A DNA stretch of 27,762 nucleotides from JBHICC01 sp046759385 (GCA_046759385.1 JBHICC010000038.1:1-27762), one strand, 5' to 3'. Counted from the stretch's first letter, positions 7,235 through 14,766 are shown. Made by a program: numbers and translations. The notes: a model not told the origin generated them from the letters alone.

Positions 7235-7768
7235 ATGTCCAGAATAGCCAAAAGTCCAGTTGAAATACCTAAGGGTGTTGAAGTGAGACTCAACGACAAC
7301 GTCGTCGATGTCAAAGGCCCTAAAGGTACGTTAAGCCTCGGTGTTCACCCGCTGATCGCTGTGCACCAGGACGGCGAGTCATTGCGGTTTGAAGCGAAGG
7401 CAGACAGCATGTTTGCCTTCGCGCTGTCGGGGACGATGCGCTCACTCGTTAACAACATGGTCATGGGCGTAAGCCAGGGTTTCGAGAAAAAGTTGACGAT
7501 TATCGGTGTCGGCTATCGGGCCGTGATGCAGGGAAAGAATCTCAGCATCTCCGCGGGTTACTCGCATCCCGTAGACTATCGGGTCCCCGAAGGCATCACG
7601 ATCGAGACCCCCAGTCAGACCGAAATTCTGGTAAAAGGCGCCGATAAACAAAGGGTTGGGCAGGTTGCGGCAGAGATCCGCGCCGTGCGACCGCCGGAGC
7701 CCTACAAGGGAAAGGGTATTCGGTACGCGGATGAGTACGTTGCACGTAAAGAAGCGAAGAAGAAATAG
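7235..7768 (+). CDS. rplF: 50S ribosomal protein L6
   Basis: L6 lies near the sarcin-ricin loop at the base of the L7/L12 stalk and has two copies of one alpha/beta fold. The product is 177 residues, equal to E. coli. It starts MSRIAKSPVEIPKGVEVRL; VVDVKGPKGTLSL belongs to the first repeat, and GVGYRAVMQGKNLSISAGYSHP and the C-terminal RPPEPYKGKGIRYADEYV signature belong to the second. It begins nine bases after rpsH. Confidence 0.98.
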   Translation: MSRIAKSPVEIPKGVEVRLNDNVVDVKGPKGTLSLGVHPLIAVHQDGESLRFEAKADSMFAFALSGTMRSLVNNMVMGVSQGFEKKLTIIGVGYRAVMQGKNLSISAGYSHPVDYRVPEGITIETPSQTEILVKGADKQRVGQVAAEIRAVRPPEPYKGKGIRYADEYVARKEAKKK

Positions 7769-7780
7769 AGGGCTATAGTC

Positions 7781-8134
7781 GTGGACAAGACGACAAGGCG
7801 CCGCCGACGCGCAGAGAGAATTCGGCGCAGGATTGCGCGGCTACAGGGGCATAGTATGAGTGTGCATCGGACGCCGCGTCACATTTATGCGCAGATCTTC
7901 GACCCTAGTCGTGGGCGCGTGTTAGCGAGTGCGTCGACGTTGGAGGCTGAGGTTCGCAAGGGGGTTAAGAACGGTGGCAACATCGCCGCGGCAACCTTGA
8001 TCGGGCAGCGCATTGCGGAAAAAGCAAAGCAAGCAGGCGTGACGGAAGCGATCTTTGACCGATCCGGGTTCAGATACCATGGTCGGATCAGAGCACTGGC
8101 TGAGGCCGCGCGGAAGAACGGTTTGAAGTGTTGA
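7781..8134 (+). CDS. rplR: 50S ribosomal protein L18 (GTG start)
   Basis: L18 binds 5S rRNA together with L5. The product has 117 residues, as in E. coli. The start is GTG at 7781, eight bases downstream of AGAGGG (7767-7772) which overlaps the rplF stop; it is the only ribosomal protein gene here that I assign to a non-ATG start. The arginine-rich N-terminus (KTTRRRRRAERIRRRIARLQG) is followed by VHRTPRHIYAQIFDP and the C-terminal FDRSGFRYHGRIRALAEAARKNGL signature. Confidence 0.97.
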   Translation: MDKTTRRRRRAERIRRRIARLQGHSMSVHRTPRHIYAQIFDPSRGRVLASASTLEAEVRKGVKNGGNIAAATLIGQRIAEKAKQAGVTEAIFDRSGFRYHGRIRALAEAARKNGLKC

Positions 8135-8142
8135 GGTCGGAT

Positions 8143-8649
8143 ATGGCTGAACGCGAAGTCAACGTACGTACCGAAAACCTGCAAGAAAAACTGATCAGCA
8201 TCAAGCGTGTGGCCAAGGTGGTCAAAGGCGGTAGGCTGTTCGGATTCTCTGCCCTGACGGTTGTCGGTGATGGCGACGGCAAAGTGGGGATTGGTCGGGG
8301 CAAAGCCAGAGAGGTGCCTGTCGCAGTACAGAAAGCGATGGAGAACGCGCGACGCAACATGGTCAAAGTAAGATTGAAAGGGCCGACCCTGTACCATGGA
8401 ATCGTTGCCCGCCACGGCGCGGCTAAGGTGGTCATGAAACCAGCATCGGAAGGTACTGGCATTATTGCTGGTGGCGCCATGCGCGCGGTCTTTGAGGTGG
8501 CTGGTGTGCAGGATGTGTTGGCGAAAGTCATTGGCTCGCGAAACCCGGTCAATGTTGTGCGTGCGACCCTAAAGGGTCTGACGTCTGTGCACAGCCCGGC
8601 GGAGGTGGCGGCTAAACGCGGCAAGAAGGTCGAGGCGATCACGGGCTAG
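8143..8649 (+). CDS. rpsE: 30S ribosomal protein S5
   Basis: S5 helps maintain decoding accuracy and forms part of the mRNA entry channel. From ATG 8143 the product is 168 residues (167 in E. coli). It contains the double-stranded-RNA-binding-like N-terminal region (KLISIKRVAKVVKGGRLFGF, then VGDGDGKVGIGRGKAREVP) and the C-terminal region with GTGIIAGGAMRAVFEVAG and IGSRNPVNVVRATLKGL. A GAGG at 8133-8136 is six bases before this ATG; an in-frame GTG at 8128 inside rplR lacks such a site. Confidence 0.98.
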   Translation: MAEREVNVRTENLQEKLISIKRVAKVVKGGRLFGFSALTVVGDGDGKVGIGRGKAREVPVAVQKAMENARRNMVKVRLKGPTLYHGIVARHGAAKVVMKPASEGTGIIAGGAMRAVFEVAGVQDVLAKVIGSRNPVNVVRATLKGLTSVHSPAEVAAKRGKKVEAITG

Positions 8650-8660
8650 ATCACGCGCAA

Positions 8661-8849
8661 ATGGCTGACAAGAAACTAAAAGTAACGCTGCTACGCAGTC
8701 CGATCGGTACCGGGCGCCGTCACGTTGCATGTGTTCGTGGATTAGGGCTGCGCCGCATCCGCCATTCGGTGGTTGTCCAGGATACGCCCGCCATCCGCGG
8801 AATGATTAAAAAGGTTGCCTATCTAGTTGAGTGCGAGGAAATCGCCTAA
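8661..8849 (+). CDS. rpmD: 50S ribosomal protein L30
   Basis: L30 is a small peripheral protein of the 50S subunit. The product is 62 residues (59 in E. coli) and reads KKLKVTLLRSPIGTGRRHVA near the N-terminus, then VRGLGLRRIRHSVVVQDTPA and IRGMIKKVAYLVECEE, all typical of the family. The TAA stop shares a base with the rplO ATG at 8849. Confidence 0.96.
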   Translation: MADKKLKVTLLRSPIGTGRRHVACVRGLGLRRIRHSVVVQDTPAIRGMIKKVAYLVECEEIA

Positions 8850-9283
8850 TGCGCCTCAACACGATTAAACCTGCGCCTAGAAGTAAATCTACGCCTAAGC
8901 GCATCGGGCGCGGTACCGGATCGGGGTTGGGCAAGACCTCTGGGCGCGGGCACAAGGGCCAGAAGTCACGCGCTGGCCACACTAAGAAACTCGGTTTTGA
9001 AGGCGGGCAGATGCCGTTACAGCGCCGCCTGCCCAAGCGCGGCTTCGCCTCTCCGCTTCGGGGGCAGACGGCAGAGGTGCGGCTACACGAACTGAATAAG
9101 ATCGATTCCGAGGTTATTGACTTGGACGCCCTGAAGCGCGCCGACGTCGTTTCGCGCAACGCCAAACGTGCCAAGGTGTTTCTTTCTGGAAAGCTTGAGA
9201 AGGCGGTGACCGTCAAAGGCATTGCAACAACCAAGGGAGCTGCGGCTGCGATCGAGCAGGCGGGCGGTAAGGTCGAATCCTGA
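8849..9283 (+). CDS. rplO: 50S ribosomal protein L15
   Basis: L15 is a late-assembly 50S protein with a long unstructured N-terminus. From ATG 8849 the product is 144 residues, equal to E. coli. It starts MRLNTIKPAPRSKSTPKRIG; the glycine/basic RGTGSGLGKTSGRGHKGQKS region and GFEGGQMPLQRRLPKRGF are diagnostic. GAGGAA at 8835-8840 is eight bases upstream, inside rpmD. An upstream in-frame GTG at 8831 is rejected because it would precede that site. The stop overlaps the secY start by one base. Confidence 0.97.
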   Translation: MRLNTIKPAPRSKSTPKRIGRGTGSGLGKTSGRGHKGQKSRAGHTKKLGFEGGQMPLQRRLPKRGFASPLRGQTAEVRLHELNKIDSEVIDLDALKRADVVSRNAKRAKVFLSGKLEKAVTVKGIATTKGAAAAIEQAGGKVES

Positions 9284-10635
9284 TGGCGCGCTACACTACT
9301 CGCGACGCTAGCGGTCTCGGTGCCCTCGGAAAGCTTACTGATCTGCGTCAGCGCATCCTGTTCGTCCTGGGAGCGCTGGTGGTGTACCGCATCGGCACCT
9401 ACATCCCCGTGCCCGGAATCAATGCCGAAGCCTTGGCCGAGCTTTTCAGCGGCACACAGAGTTCAATCGTCGGACTCTTTAACATGTTTTCCGGGGGCGC
9501 GCTCGAACGTTTCTCGGTTTTCGCCTTAGGCATCATGCCCTACATCTCGGCCTCCATCATTATGCAGCTGATGACGGCCGTGATTCCTAAGCTTGAGCAA
9601 CTCAAAAAGGAAGGCGAAGCCGGAAGGCGTAAGATCACCCAGTACACCCGGCGTTTCACCGTGGTGCTGGCTGCGTTTCAGGCGCTCGGGATTTCGATTG
9701 CGCTCGAGAGCCAGCGGGTCGCGGGCGGCGTGCCCATAGTGATTGAAGCGGGCATTGGCTTTAAGCTCGTCACCGTCATCACCTTGGTTACGGGAACGAT
9801 GTTCTTGGTCTGGCTCGGTGAGCAGATTACCGAGCGGGGTATCGGCAACGGCATTTCTATTATCATCTTCGCGGGCATCGTCGCTGGGCTCCCTAGCGCC
9901 ATCGGTCAGACCTTGGAACTGGTGAGCCGGGGTACCTTTCAGCCGCTATTTGCGTTGATTCTGTTTGTAATTACCATGGCGGTTACGGCCTTCGTGGTGC
10001 TGGTTGAACGTGGCCAGCGGCGTATCACCGTGAACTACGCCAAGCGCCAACAGGGCCGGCGTATGATGGCCGGGCAGGCCTCGCACCTGCCGCTAAAAGT
10101 AAACATGGCCGGGGTGATTCCACCGATCTTTGCCTCCTCGATCATTCTGTTTCCGGCCACGGTGGCGACATGGTTCGCTGGCGCTCAGGGGATGCAGTGG
10201 CTGCAGAACATCGCCACGACGTTGTCGCCCGGCAACCTGATCTATGTGGCGCTCTACGCCGGGGCCATCATCTTCTTCTGTTTCTTTTACACCGCAATTG
10301 TGTTTAATCCGAAGGACACCGCGGATAACTTGAAGAAATCGGGCGCGTTTGTTCCAGGGATCCGGCCAGGCGACCAAACCGCGCGTTACATTGATGGCGT
10401 GATGTCGCGACTGACTTTGGCAGGTGCCATCTATGTTACCCTAGTGTGCTTGCTGCCCGAGTTCATGATCGTCAAGTGGAATGTGCCGTTTTACTTTGGC
10501 GGGACGTCGCTGCTGATAATCGTGGTGGTGTGCATGGATTTCATGGCTCAGGTGCAGGCCCATCTTATGTCGCGCCAGTACGAGAGCCTACTGCGCAAGG
10601 CCAATCTCACCGGCGGGATGGGGCTGCCACGGTGA
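9283..10635 (+). CDS. secY: Protein translocase subunit SecY
   Basis: SecY is the channel subunit of the inner-membrane SecYEG translocon. The 450-residue product (443 in E. coli) shows the usual run of about ten hydrophobic helices. Recognisable are LGALVVYRIGTYIPVPGIN in the first helix region, SGGALERFSVFALGIMPYIS near the plug region, ERGIGNGISIIIFAGIVAGL, the cytoplasmic RMMAGQASHLPLKVNMAGVIP segment, and ADNLKKSGAFVPGIRPG before helix 9. Starting with the TGATG overlap with rplO, it is co-translated in the spc operon. Confidence 0.98.
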   Translation: MARYTTRDASGLGALGKLTDLRQRILFVLGALVVYRIGTYIPVPGINAEALAELFSGTQSSIVGLFNMFSGGALERFSVFALGIMPYISASIIMQLMTAVIPKLEQLKKEGEAGRRKITQYTRRFTVVLAAFQALGISIALESQRVAGGVPIVIEAGIGFKLVTVITLVTGTMFLVWLGEQITERGIGNGISIIIFAGIVAGLPSAIGQTLELVSRGTFQPLFALILFVITMAVTAFVVLVERGQRRITVNYAKRQQGRRMMAGQASHLPLKVNMAGVIPPIFASSIILFPATVATWFAGAQGMQWLQNIATTLSPGNLIYVALYAGAIIFFCFFYTAIVFNPKDTADNLKKSGAFVPGIRPGDQTARYIDGVMSRLTLAGAIYVTLVCLLPEFMIVKWNVPFYFGGTSLLIIVVVCMDFMAQVQAHLMSRQYESLLRKANLTGGMGLPR

Positions 10636-10657
10636 TGGCGGGGCTCGGAGGTAATCG

Positions 10658-10771
10658 ATGAAAGTACGCGCGTCAGTCAAGAAGCTATGTCGAAATTGCA
10701 AGCTCGTGAAGCGCAGGGGTGTGGTACGGGTCATCTGCTCTGATCCCACACACAAGCAGCGGCAAGGATAG
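10658..10771 (+). CDS. rpmJ: 50S ribosomal protein L36 (zinc-ribbon form)
   Basis: L36 is a 37-residue zinc-ribbon protein of the 50S subunit. Translation from ATG 10658 gives MKVRASVKKLCRNCKLVKRR, then GVVRVICSDPTHKQRQG. Cys11, Cys14, Cys27 and His32 form the standard metal site, so this is the zinc-binding form. A very good ribosome binding site, GGAGGT at 10647-10652, is five bases upstream. It is the last gene of the spc operon, 22 bases after secY. Confidence 0.95.
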   Translation: MKVRASVKKLCRNCKLVKRRGVVRVICSDPTHKQRQG

Positions 10772-10811
10772 GTGACGGGGTTTAGCCCTTATATTGCGCG
10801 TCTAGAAGCGT

Positions 10812-10840
10812 TTGATTCGCAAAGGTTAAATCGTTAAAAT
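10812..10840 (+). promoter_or_regulatory. Sigma70-like promoter upstream of the alpha operon
   Basis: In the 105-base gap between rpmJ and rpsM, TTGATT (10812-10817) and TAAAAT (10835-10840) are separated by exactly 17 bases. Both hexamers match the sigma70 consensus at five of six positions. The -10 box ends 36 bases before the rpsM ATG, leaving room for a short leader containing AGGA. In E. coli the alpha operon also has a weak promoter here besides read-through from spc. The rest of the gap holds nothing clear. Confidence 0.6.
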
Positions 10841-10876
10841 GCGCCACTTTTTGGTGGGATTACCAGGAATCGATTG

Positions 10877-11236
10877 ATGGCACGTATAGCCGGCATCAAC
10901 ATCCCAAACCACAAACACATCGAGACCGCATTGACCTCGATTTACGGCATCGGCCGCTCACGGGCTCGTGAGGTCTGTGTCGAGGCCCAGATCACCGGTT
11001 CAACCAAGGTGAAGGATCTAAGTGAAGGCGAGGTCCAGCGCATTCGCAACGAAGTCGGAAAGTATGCCTTGGAGGGTGATCTGAGACGCCAAGTGGCGAT
11101 GAACATCAAGCGCCTCATGGATCTGGGGATGTATCGTGGCCTCCGGCACCGGCGCGGTTTACCTGTGCGCGGTCAGCGCACGCGCACGAATGCGCGCACC
11201 CGTAAGGGGCCGCGGCGCGGCATTAAGAAGGGTTAA
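10877..11236 (+). CDS. rpsM: 30S ribosomal protein S13
   Basis: S13 is at the top of the 30S head and makes intersubunit bridges and tRNA contacts. From ATG 10877 the product has 119 residues (118 in E. coli), starting MARIAGINIPNHKHIETALT. The YGIGRSRAREVC helix-turn segment, RRQVAMNIKRLMDLGMYRG and the basic tail RHRRGLPVRGQRTRTNARTR are diagnostic. AGGA at 10865-10868 is eight bases from this ATG. It is the first gene of the alpha operon. Confidence 0.98.
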   Translation: MARIAGINIPNHKHIETALTSIYGIGRSRAREVCVEAQITGSTKVKDLSEGEVQRIRNEVGKYALEGDLRRQVAMNIKRLMDLGMYRGLRHRRGLPVRGQRTRTNARTRKGPRRGIKKG

Positions 11237-11245
11237 TCGATTCAG

Positions 11246-11641
11246 ATGGCAAGACCAAGAGCGGCTAGCAAGGCTAAGAAGCGCGTAAAGAAGAATGTGT
11301 TGGAGGCGATCGCTCATGTACACGCCTCGTTCAATAACACCATCATCACCATCAGCGACCGACAAGGGAACGTCTTGACGTGGGCGACTTCAGGAGGTTC
11401 GGGTTTTCGCGGCTCGCGCAAAAGCACCCCATTCGCAGCGCAAGTGGCGGCACGAAAGGCGGGTGAGGCAGCGCAAGAGTTTGGCGTGAAAGCGCTGGAG
11501 ATCCGTGTTAAGGGCCCGGGTCCTGGGCGCGAATCAGCTGTGCGTGCGCTGAACGGCCTGGGGTTTGAGATTAGCAACATCATTGACGTTACGCCGATAC
11601 CGCACAATGGTTGTCGGCCGGCGAAGCGACGCCGGGTTTAG
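11246..11641 (+). CDS. rpsK: 30S ribosomal protein S11
   Basis: S11 is in the platform of the 30S subunit near the E site. The product is 131 residues (129 in E. coli). The AIAHVHASFNNTIITISDRQG segment, LTWATSGGSGFRGSRKSTPFA, and the ending DVTPIPHNGCRPAKRRRV are family signatures. The N-terminus is short and lysine-rich. It lies nine bases after rpsM and five bases before rpsD. Confidence 0.98.
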   Translation: MARPRAASKAKKRVKKNVLEAIAHVHASFNNTIITISDRQGNVLTWATSGGSGFRGSRKSTPFAAQVAARKAGEAAQEFGVKALEIRVKGPGPGRESAVRALNGLGFEISNIIDVTPIPHNGCRPAKRRRV

Positions 11642-11646
11642 AGCAG

Positions 11647-12273
11647 ATGGCACGTTATACGGATGCAAGCTGCAGGCTTTGCCGGAGGGAAGGCGGTAAG
11701 CTGTTCTTAAAAGGCGAGAAGTGCTTTACTGACAAATGCCCGGTGGAGAGGCGGACATACCCGCCTGGCCAACAGCCGCGACGTAAGCCACGAATCTCCG
11801 ACTATGGTAGGCAGCTCCGCGAGAAGCAAAAACTGCGTCGGATCTATGGCGTGTTGGAACGGCAATTCGCCAACTATTACGTCGAAGCTGATCGCCGCAA
11901 GGGTTCCACCGGCGAGAATCTGCTAAAGTTGCTCGAGTCCCGTTTGGATAACGTCGTTTACCGTATGGGTTTCAGCATGTCGCGTGGCGAGGCGCGACAG
12001 CTGGTGAGACATAACACGGTGCTCGTGAACGAGAAAAAGGTCACGATTCCGTCCTTCCAGGTCAGGTCGAGCGACGTCGTCGAGATTGCCCCTAGGGGCA
12101 AGAACCAACTGCGAATAAAAGCGGCCGTGGAAGCCACAGAGCAACGCGGGTTTCCAGAATGGTTGGACGTGGACTCAGCAGCAATGAAAGGTATTTTCAA
12201 GGCTCCGCCGGAACGCGGTGAGTTGCCGTCGGAGATTAACGAGAGTCTGGTCGTCGCACTTTATTCCAAGTAA
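11647..12273 (+). CDS. rpsD: 30S ribosomal protein S4, four-cysteine zinc-binding form
   Basis: S4 is a primary 16S rRNA binder; in E. coli it represses the alpha operon. From ATG 11647 the product is 208 residues (206 in E. coli). The N-terminus has Cys9, Cys12, Cys26 and Cys31 in the Cx2C-x13-Cx4C arrangement of zinc-binding S4 proteins such as that of Thermus, followed by ERRTYPPGQ. The E. coli protein lacks this site. The core (YGRQLREKQKLRRIYGVLER, LLESRLDNVVYRMGF) and the S4 RNA-binding domain (RGEARQLVRHNTVLVNEKKV) are conserved. A longer in-frame opening from 11611 lies inside rpsK and is rejected. Confidence 0.97.
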   Translation: MARYTDASCRLCRREGGKLFLKGEKCFTDKCPVERRTYPPGQQPRRKPRISDYGRQLREKQKLRRIYGVLERQFANYYVEADRRKGSTGENLLKLLESRLDNVVYRMGFSMSRGEARQLVRHNTVLVNEKKVTIPSFQVRSSDVVEIAPRGKNQLRIKAAVEATEQRGFPEWLDVDSAAMKGIFKAPPERGELPSEINESLVVALYSK

Positions 12274-12302
12274 CCGGTTAGGAACAATCGAGGGAGATTC
12301 TT

Positions 12303-13316
12303 ATGCAGAGCTCTGCTACCGAGTTTCTCAAGCCTCGTCTAGTGGATATGCAAGCGTTGGGTCCAACCCACGCTAAGATCACGCTAGAGCCACTCGAGCG
12401 AGGTTTTGGTCATACATTGGGCAACGCATTACGCCGCATATTGCTGTCGTCAATGCCGGGAAGCGCTATCACTGAGGTTAAAATCGATGGTGTGTTGCAC
12501 GAGTACTCGACAATAGAGGGCGTGCAGGAAGACGTCATCGAGATTCTACTCAATGTCAAATCGGTGGCCTTACGTATGCACGGTAGGGAGGACGCGACCC
12601 TCCGGTTAAGCAAGAAAGGTCCGGGGACGGCCACCGCGGGCGACATTGTGCTCGACCATGATGTGGAGATCGTTGACCCGAATCACCACATTGCCACGCT
12701 TACCAAAGACGGCTCGCTCGAGATGGAGCTGAAGGTGACGCGCGGTCGCGGATATCAGCCTGTGACGATTCGCAATAGCGAGGAAGGTCGAGCAATCGGC
12801 GTTATGCAACTCGATGCTTCCTACAGCCCGATAAGCCGTGTTTCCTATACCGTGGAAAACGCCCGTGTCGAGCAGCGAACAGACCTGGATAAGCTGGTCC
12901 TGGACATCGAGACCAATGGTGCGATCGATCCCGAGGAGGCGGTTAGAAGAGCGGCCAACATTCTGGAAGATCAGATATCGATTTTTGTCGACCTAAAACG
13001 CCCGGCTGCCGAGGAGCAGCAGAAGAAAGAACCAGAAATGGATCCGCTGCTATTACGCCCCGTCGACGACCTCGAGTTGACAGTACGTTCAGCTAACTGT
13101 CTGAAGGCAGAGAATATCTTTTACATCGGTGATCTCATACAACGTACTGAGTTCGAGCTCCTAAAGACGCCTAATCTCGGTAAGAAGTCGCTCACCGAGA
13201 TTAAGGACGTCCTAGCGCAGCATGGCCTGTCGCTTGGGATGAAATTGGAGAACTGGCCGCCCCCTTCGCTAAGAGGCGAGGCAGGCGAGCAGGAATCCGA
13301 CCATGCGACATCTTAA
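12303..13316 (+). CDS. rpoA: DNA-directed RNA polymerase subunit alpha
   Basis: The alpha subunit dimerises to start RNA polymerase assembly and contacts activators and UP elements. The product is 337 residues (329 in E. coli). The N-terminal domain contains LEPLERGFGHTLGNALRRIL and LLSSMPGSAITEVKIDGVLHEY, both standard. A charged linker (about residues 238-250) leads to the C-terminal domain with DLELTVRSANCLKAENIFYI and LLKTPNLGKKSLTEIKDVL, the DNA-binding helix-hairpin region. GAGGGAGA precedes the start. The last 14 bases overlap rplQ. Confidence 0.98.
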   Translation: MQSSATEFLKPRLVDMQALGPTHAKITLEPLERGFGHTLGNALRRILLSSMPGSAITEVKIDGVLHEYSTIEGVQEDVIEILLNVKSVALRMHGREDATLRLSKKGPGTATAGDIVLDHDVEIVDPNHHIATLTKDGSLEMELKVTRGRGYQPVTIRNSEEGRAIGVMQLDASYSPISRVSYTVENARVEQRTDLDKLVLDIETNGAIDPEEAVRRAANILEDQISIFVDLKRPAAEEQQKKEPEMDPLLLRPVDDLELTVRSANCLKAENIFYIGDLIQRTEFELLKTPNLGKKSLTEIKDVLAQHGLSLGMKLENWPPPSLRGEAGEQESDHATS

Positions 13317-13875
13317 AAGCGGGCGTAAGCTTCACCGCACGAGTAGTCATCGAGAAGCCATGTTTCGCAACATGGCGGTCTCGTTGTTTCGTCACGAGCA
13401 AATAAAGACCACGTTGCCCAAAGCCAAAGAGCTGCGCCGCGTAGCCGAGCGACTGATTACCCTAGGGAAGTCGGCGAGTCTGGCCAACCGCCGGTTGGCG
13501 TTTTCGCGGCTGCGCGATCGCGAGATCGTCGGCAAACTATTTAGCGATTTGGGCGTGCGCTTTAAGGATCGACCGGGCGGTTACCTACGCATCCTGAGAA
13601 CAGGTTATCGCAACGGCGACAATGCGCCGATGGCGATTATTCAATTGGTCGAGCGCGCGCAACCGGGAGCGCCGGTGAAGGAGAAGGAGAAGACCGAGAA
13701 AAAGGCCAAGCCTGAGGCGAAGGAAAAGCCAGCCAAGAAAGCGAAAACCGACAGCCCAAAGAAAGTGAAGAAGAAAAAGGCTGCTGCCGGGGCCACCAAG
13801 AAGAAGGCCGCTAAGAAGTCGACGGCAAGAAAGAAGACGACAAAGGCGACGTCCAAGAAGAAAAGCGGAGACTAG
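13303..13875 (+). CDS. rplQ: 50S ribosomal protein L17 with long lysine-rich tail
   Basis: L17 sits near the exit tunnel. Residues 1-120 are an ordinary L17: MRHLKSGRKLHRTSSHREAM, FRNMAVSLFRHEQIKTTLPKAKELR and GGYLRILRTGYRNGDNAPMA. The E. coli protein ends at 127 residues, but this one continues to 190. Residues 121-190 are a low-complexity Lys/Ala/Thr tail with 28 lysines in 70 residues and motifs such as KKKAAKK and ARKKTTKA, resembling histone H1-like tails. AGGA at 13291-13294 is eight bases before the ATG, inside rpoA. The tail is part of the same frame and ends just before the terminator, so it is not a chance read-through. Confidence 0.96.
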   Translation: MRHLKSGRKLHRTSSHREAMFRNMAVSLFRHEQIKTTLPKAKELRRVAERLITLGKSASLANRRLAFSRLRDREIVGKLFSDLGVRFKDRPGGYLRILRTGYRNGDNAPMAIIQLVERAQPGAPVKEKEKTEKKAKPEAKEKPAKKAKTDSPKKVKKKKAAAGATKKKAAKKSTARKKTTKATSKKKSGD

Positions 13876-13894
13876 GCCGCCAAGAGATATGATC

Positions 13895-13923
13895 AAAGCC
13901 GGACTCGTTCCGGCTTTTCTTTT
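13895..13923 (+). terminator. Rho-independent terminator after rplQ
   Basis: A perfect nine-base-pair stem AAAGCCGGA / TCCGGCTTT (13895-13903 with 13909-13917) with loop CTCGT is followed by a T-rich run (TTTTCTTTT). It lies 20 bases after the rplQ stop and ends the long ribosomal protein cluster. Confidence 0.92.
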
Positions 13924-14010
13924 CCCTTGCCCCTAATGTCAGCCCTTGGTAAAGCCAGTAACGCACTGTTCGCCTTTCCCTTTGATAATCAGTGGGGCTA
14001 GTATTTGCTG

Positions 14011-14766
14011 ATGATCGCGCTCTTTACTGATTTCGGAGTCGGTGATCCCTATGTCGGCCAACTGCACGCTGTATTAGCTAAGCAGGCGCCGGGCGTACCG
14101 CGGATTGACCTTTTTCACGGCGTGCCCAACTTCGATATTCAAGCAGCGGCCTATCTATTGCCCGCCTACGCACACGTCTTTTCTACAGGCACCGTGTTCT
14201 TGTGCGTGATTGATCCCGGCGTCGGCACGGCGAGGCGGCCGTTGATGCTCGAGATCGATGGTTGCTGGTACGTGGGACCCGACAATGGGCTTTTCCAGAT
14301 CTTGGTGCGGCGTGCGCGATCTTGCCACGGCTATGTGATCGAATGGGAGCCTGCTGGTCTTTCCGCCAGCTTCCACGGGCGCGATCTGTTCGCACCGGTA
14401 GCCGCCATGCTCGCACGCGGCGAACGACCTGCTGGCGAGCGAACCGAGCTTACGCCACCGCCGGGTCCGGCGTGGCCGGAGGATCTGGCTAAGATCGTGT
14501 ATATTGACCATTACGGCAATGCTGTAACAGGCGTCCGGGCAGTGCGGTTGAGCGGCGACGATCTTCTCAGAGTAAATGATCGCGAGATCGCCTACGCAAG
14601 GGTCTTTGCCGAGGCGCCCACTGATCAACCCTTCTGGTACCAGAACGCCAATGGGCTCGCAGAGATTGCCTTCAATCAAGATCGAGCGGATAAATTACTA
14701 CGATTGGCTGTTGGAAGCTCAATCGAGATATTGCCGACGGGTGTTGTTAGACCGCCTCAAGTCTGA
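14011..14766 (+). CDS. SAM hydroxide adenosyltransferase (DUF62 / SAM hydrolase family)
   Basis: This family cleaves S-adenosylmethionine to adenosine and methionine using water or hydroxide, and is related to the fluorinase and chlorinase enzymes. The 251-residue product opens MIALFTDFGVGDPYVGQL, the family N-terminal motif. The Asp-Arg-His triad described for archaeal members can be assigned to Asp68 and Arg75 (IDPGVGTARRP) and His122 (FHGRDLFAP); GPDNG is at 89-93 and IDHYGNAVT lies in the C-terminal domain. No halide-specific insertion is apparent. An in-frame TTG at 14005 sits seven bases after GGGG and may be the real start. It stands alone after the rplQ terminator, with no clear promoter, and its last 20 bases overlap uvrA on the other strand. 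The physiological role of the family in bacteria is unclear. Confidence 0.9.
   Translation: MIALFTDFGVGDPYVGQLHAVLAKQAPGVPRIDLFHGVPNFDIQAAAYLLPAYAHVFSTGTVFLCVIDPGVGTARRPLMLEIDGCWYVGPDNGLFQILVRRARSCHGYVIEWEPAGLSASFHGRDLFAPVAAMLARGERPAGERTELTPPPGPAWPEDLAKIVYIDHYGNAVTGVRAVRLSGDDLLRVNDREIAYARVFAEAPTDQPFWYQNANGLAEIAFNQDRADKLLRLAVGSSIEILPTGVVRPPQV

Noticed and set aside
10778..10787. Short inverted repeat GGG..CCC after rpmJ as a terminator of the spc operon
   Set aside because: The stem is only about three base pairs and no T-run follows; read-through into the alpha operon is more likely.
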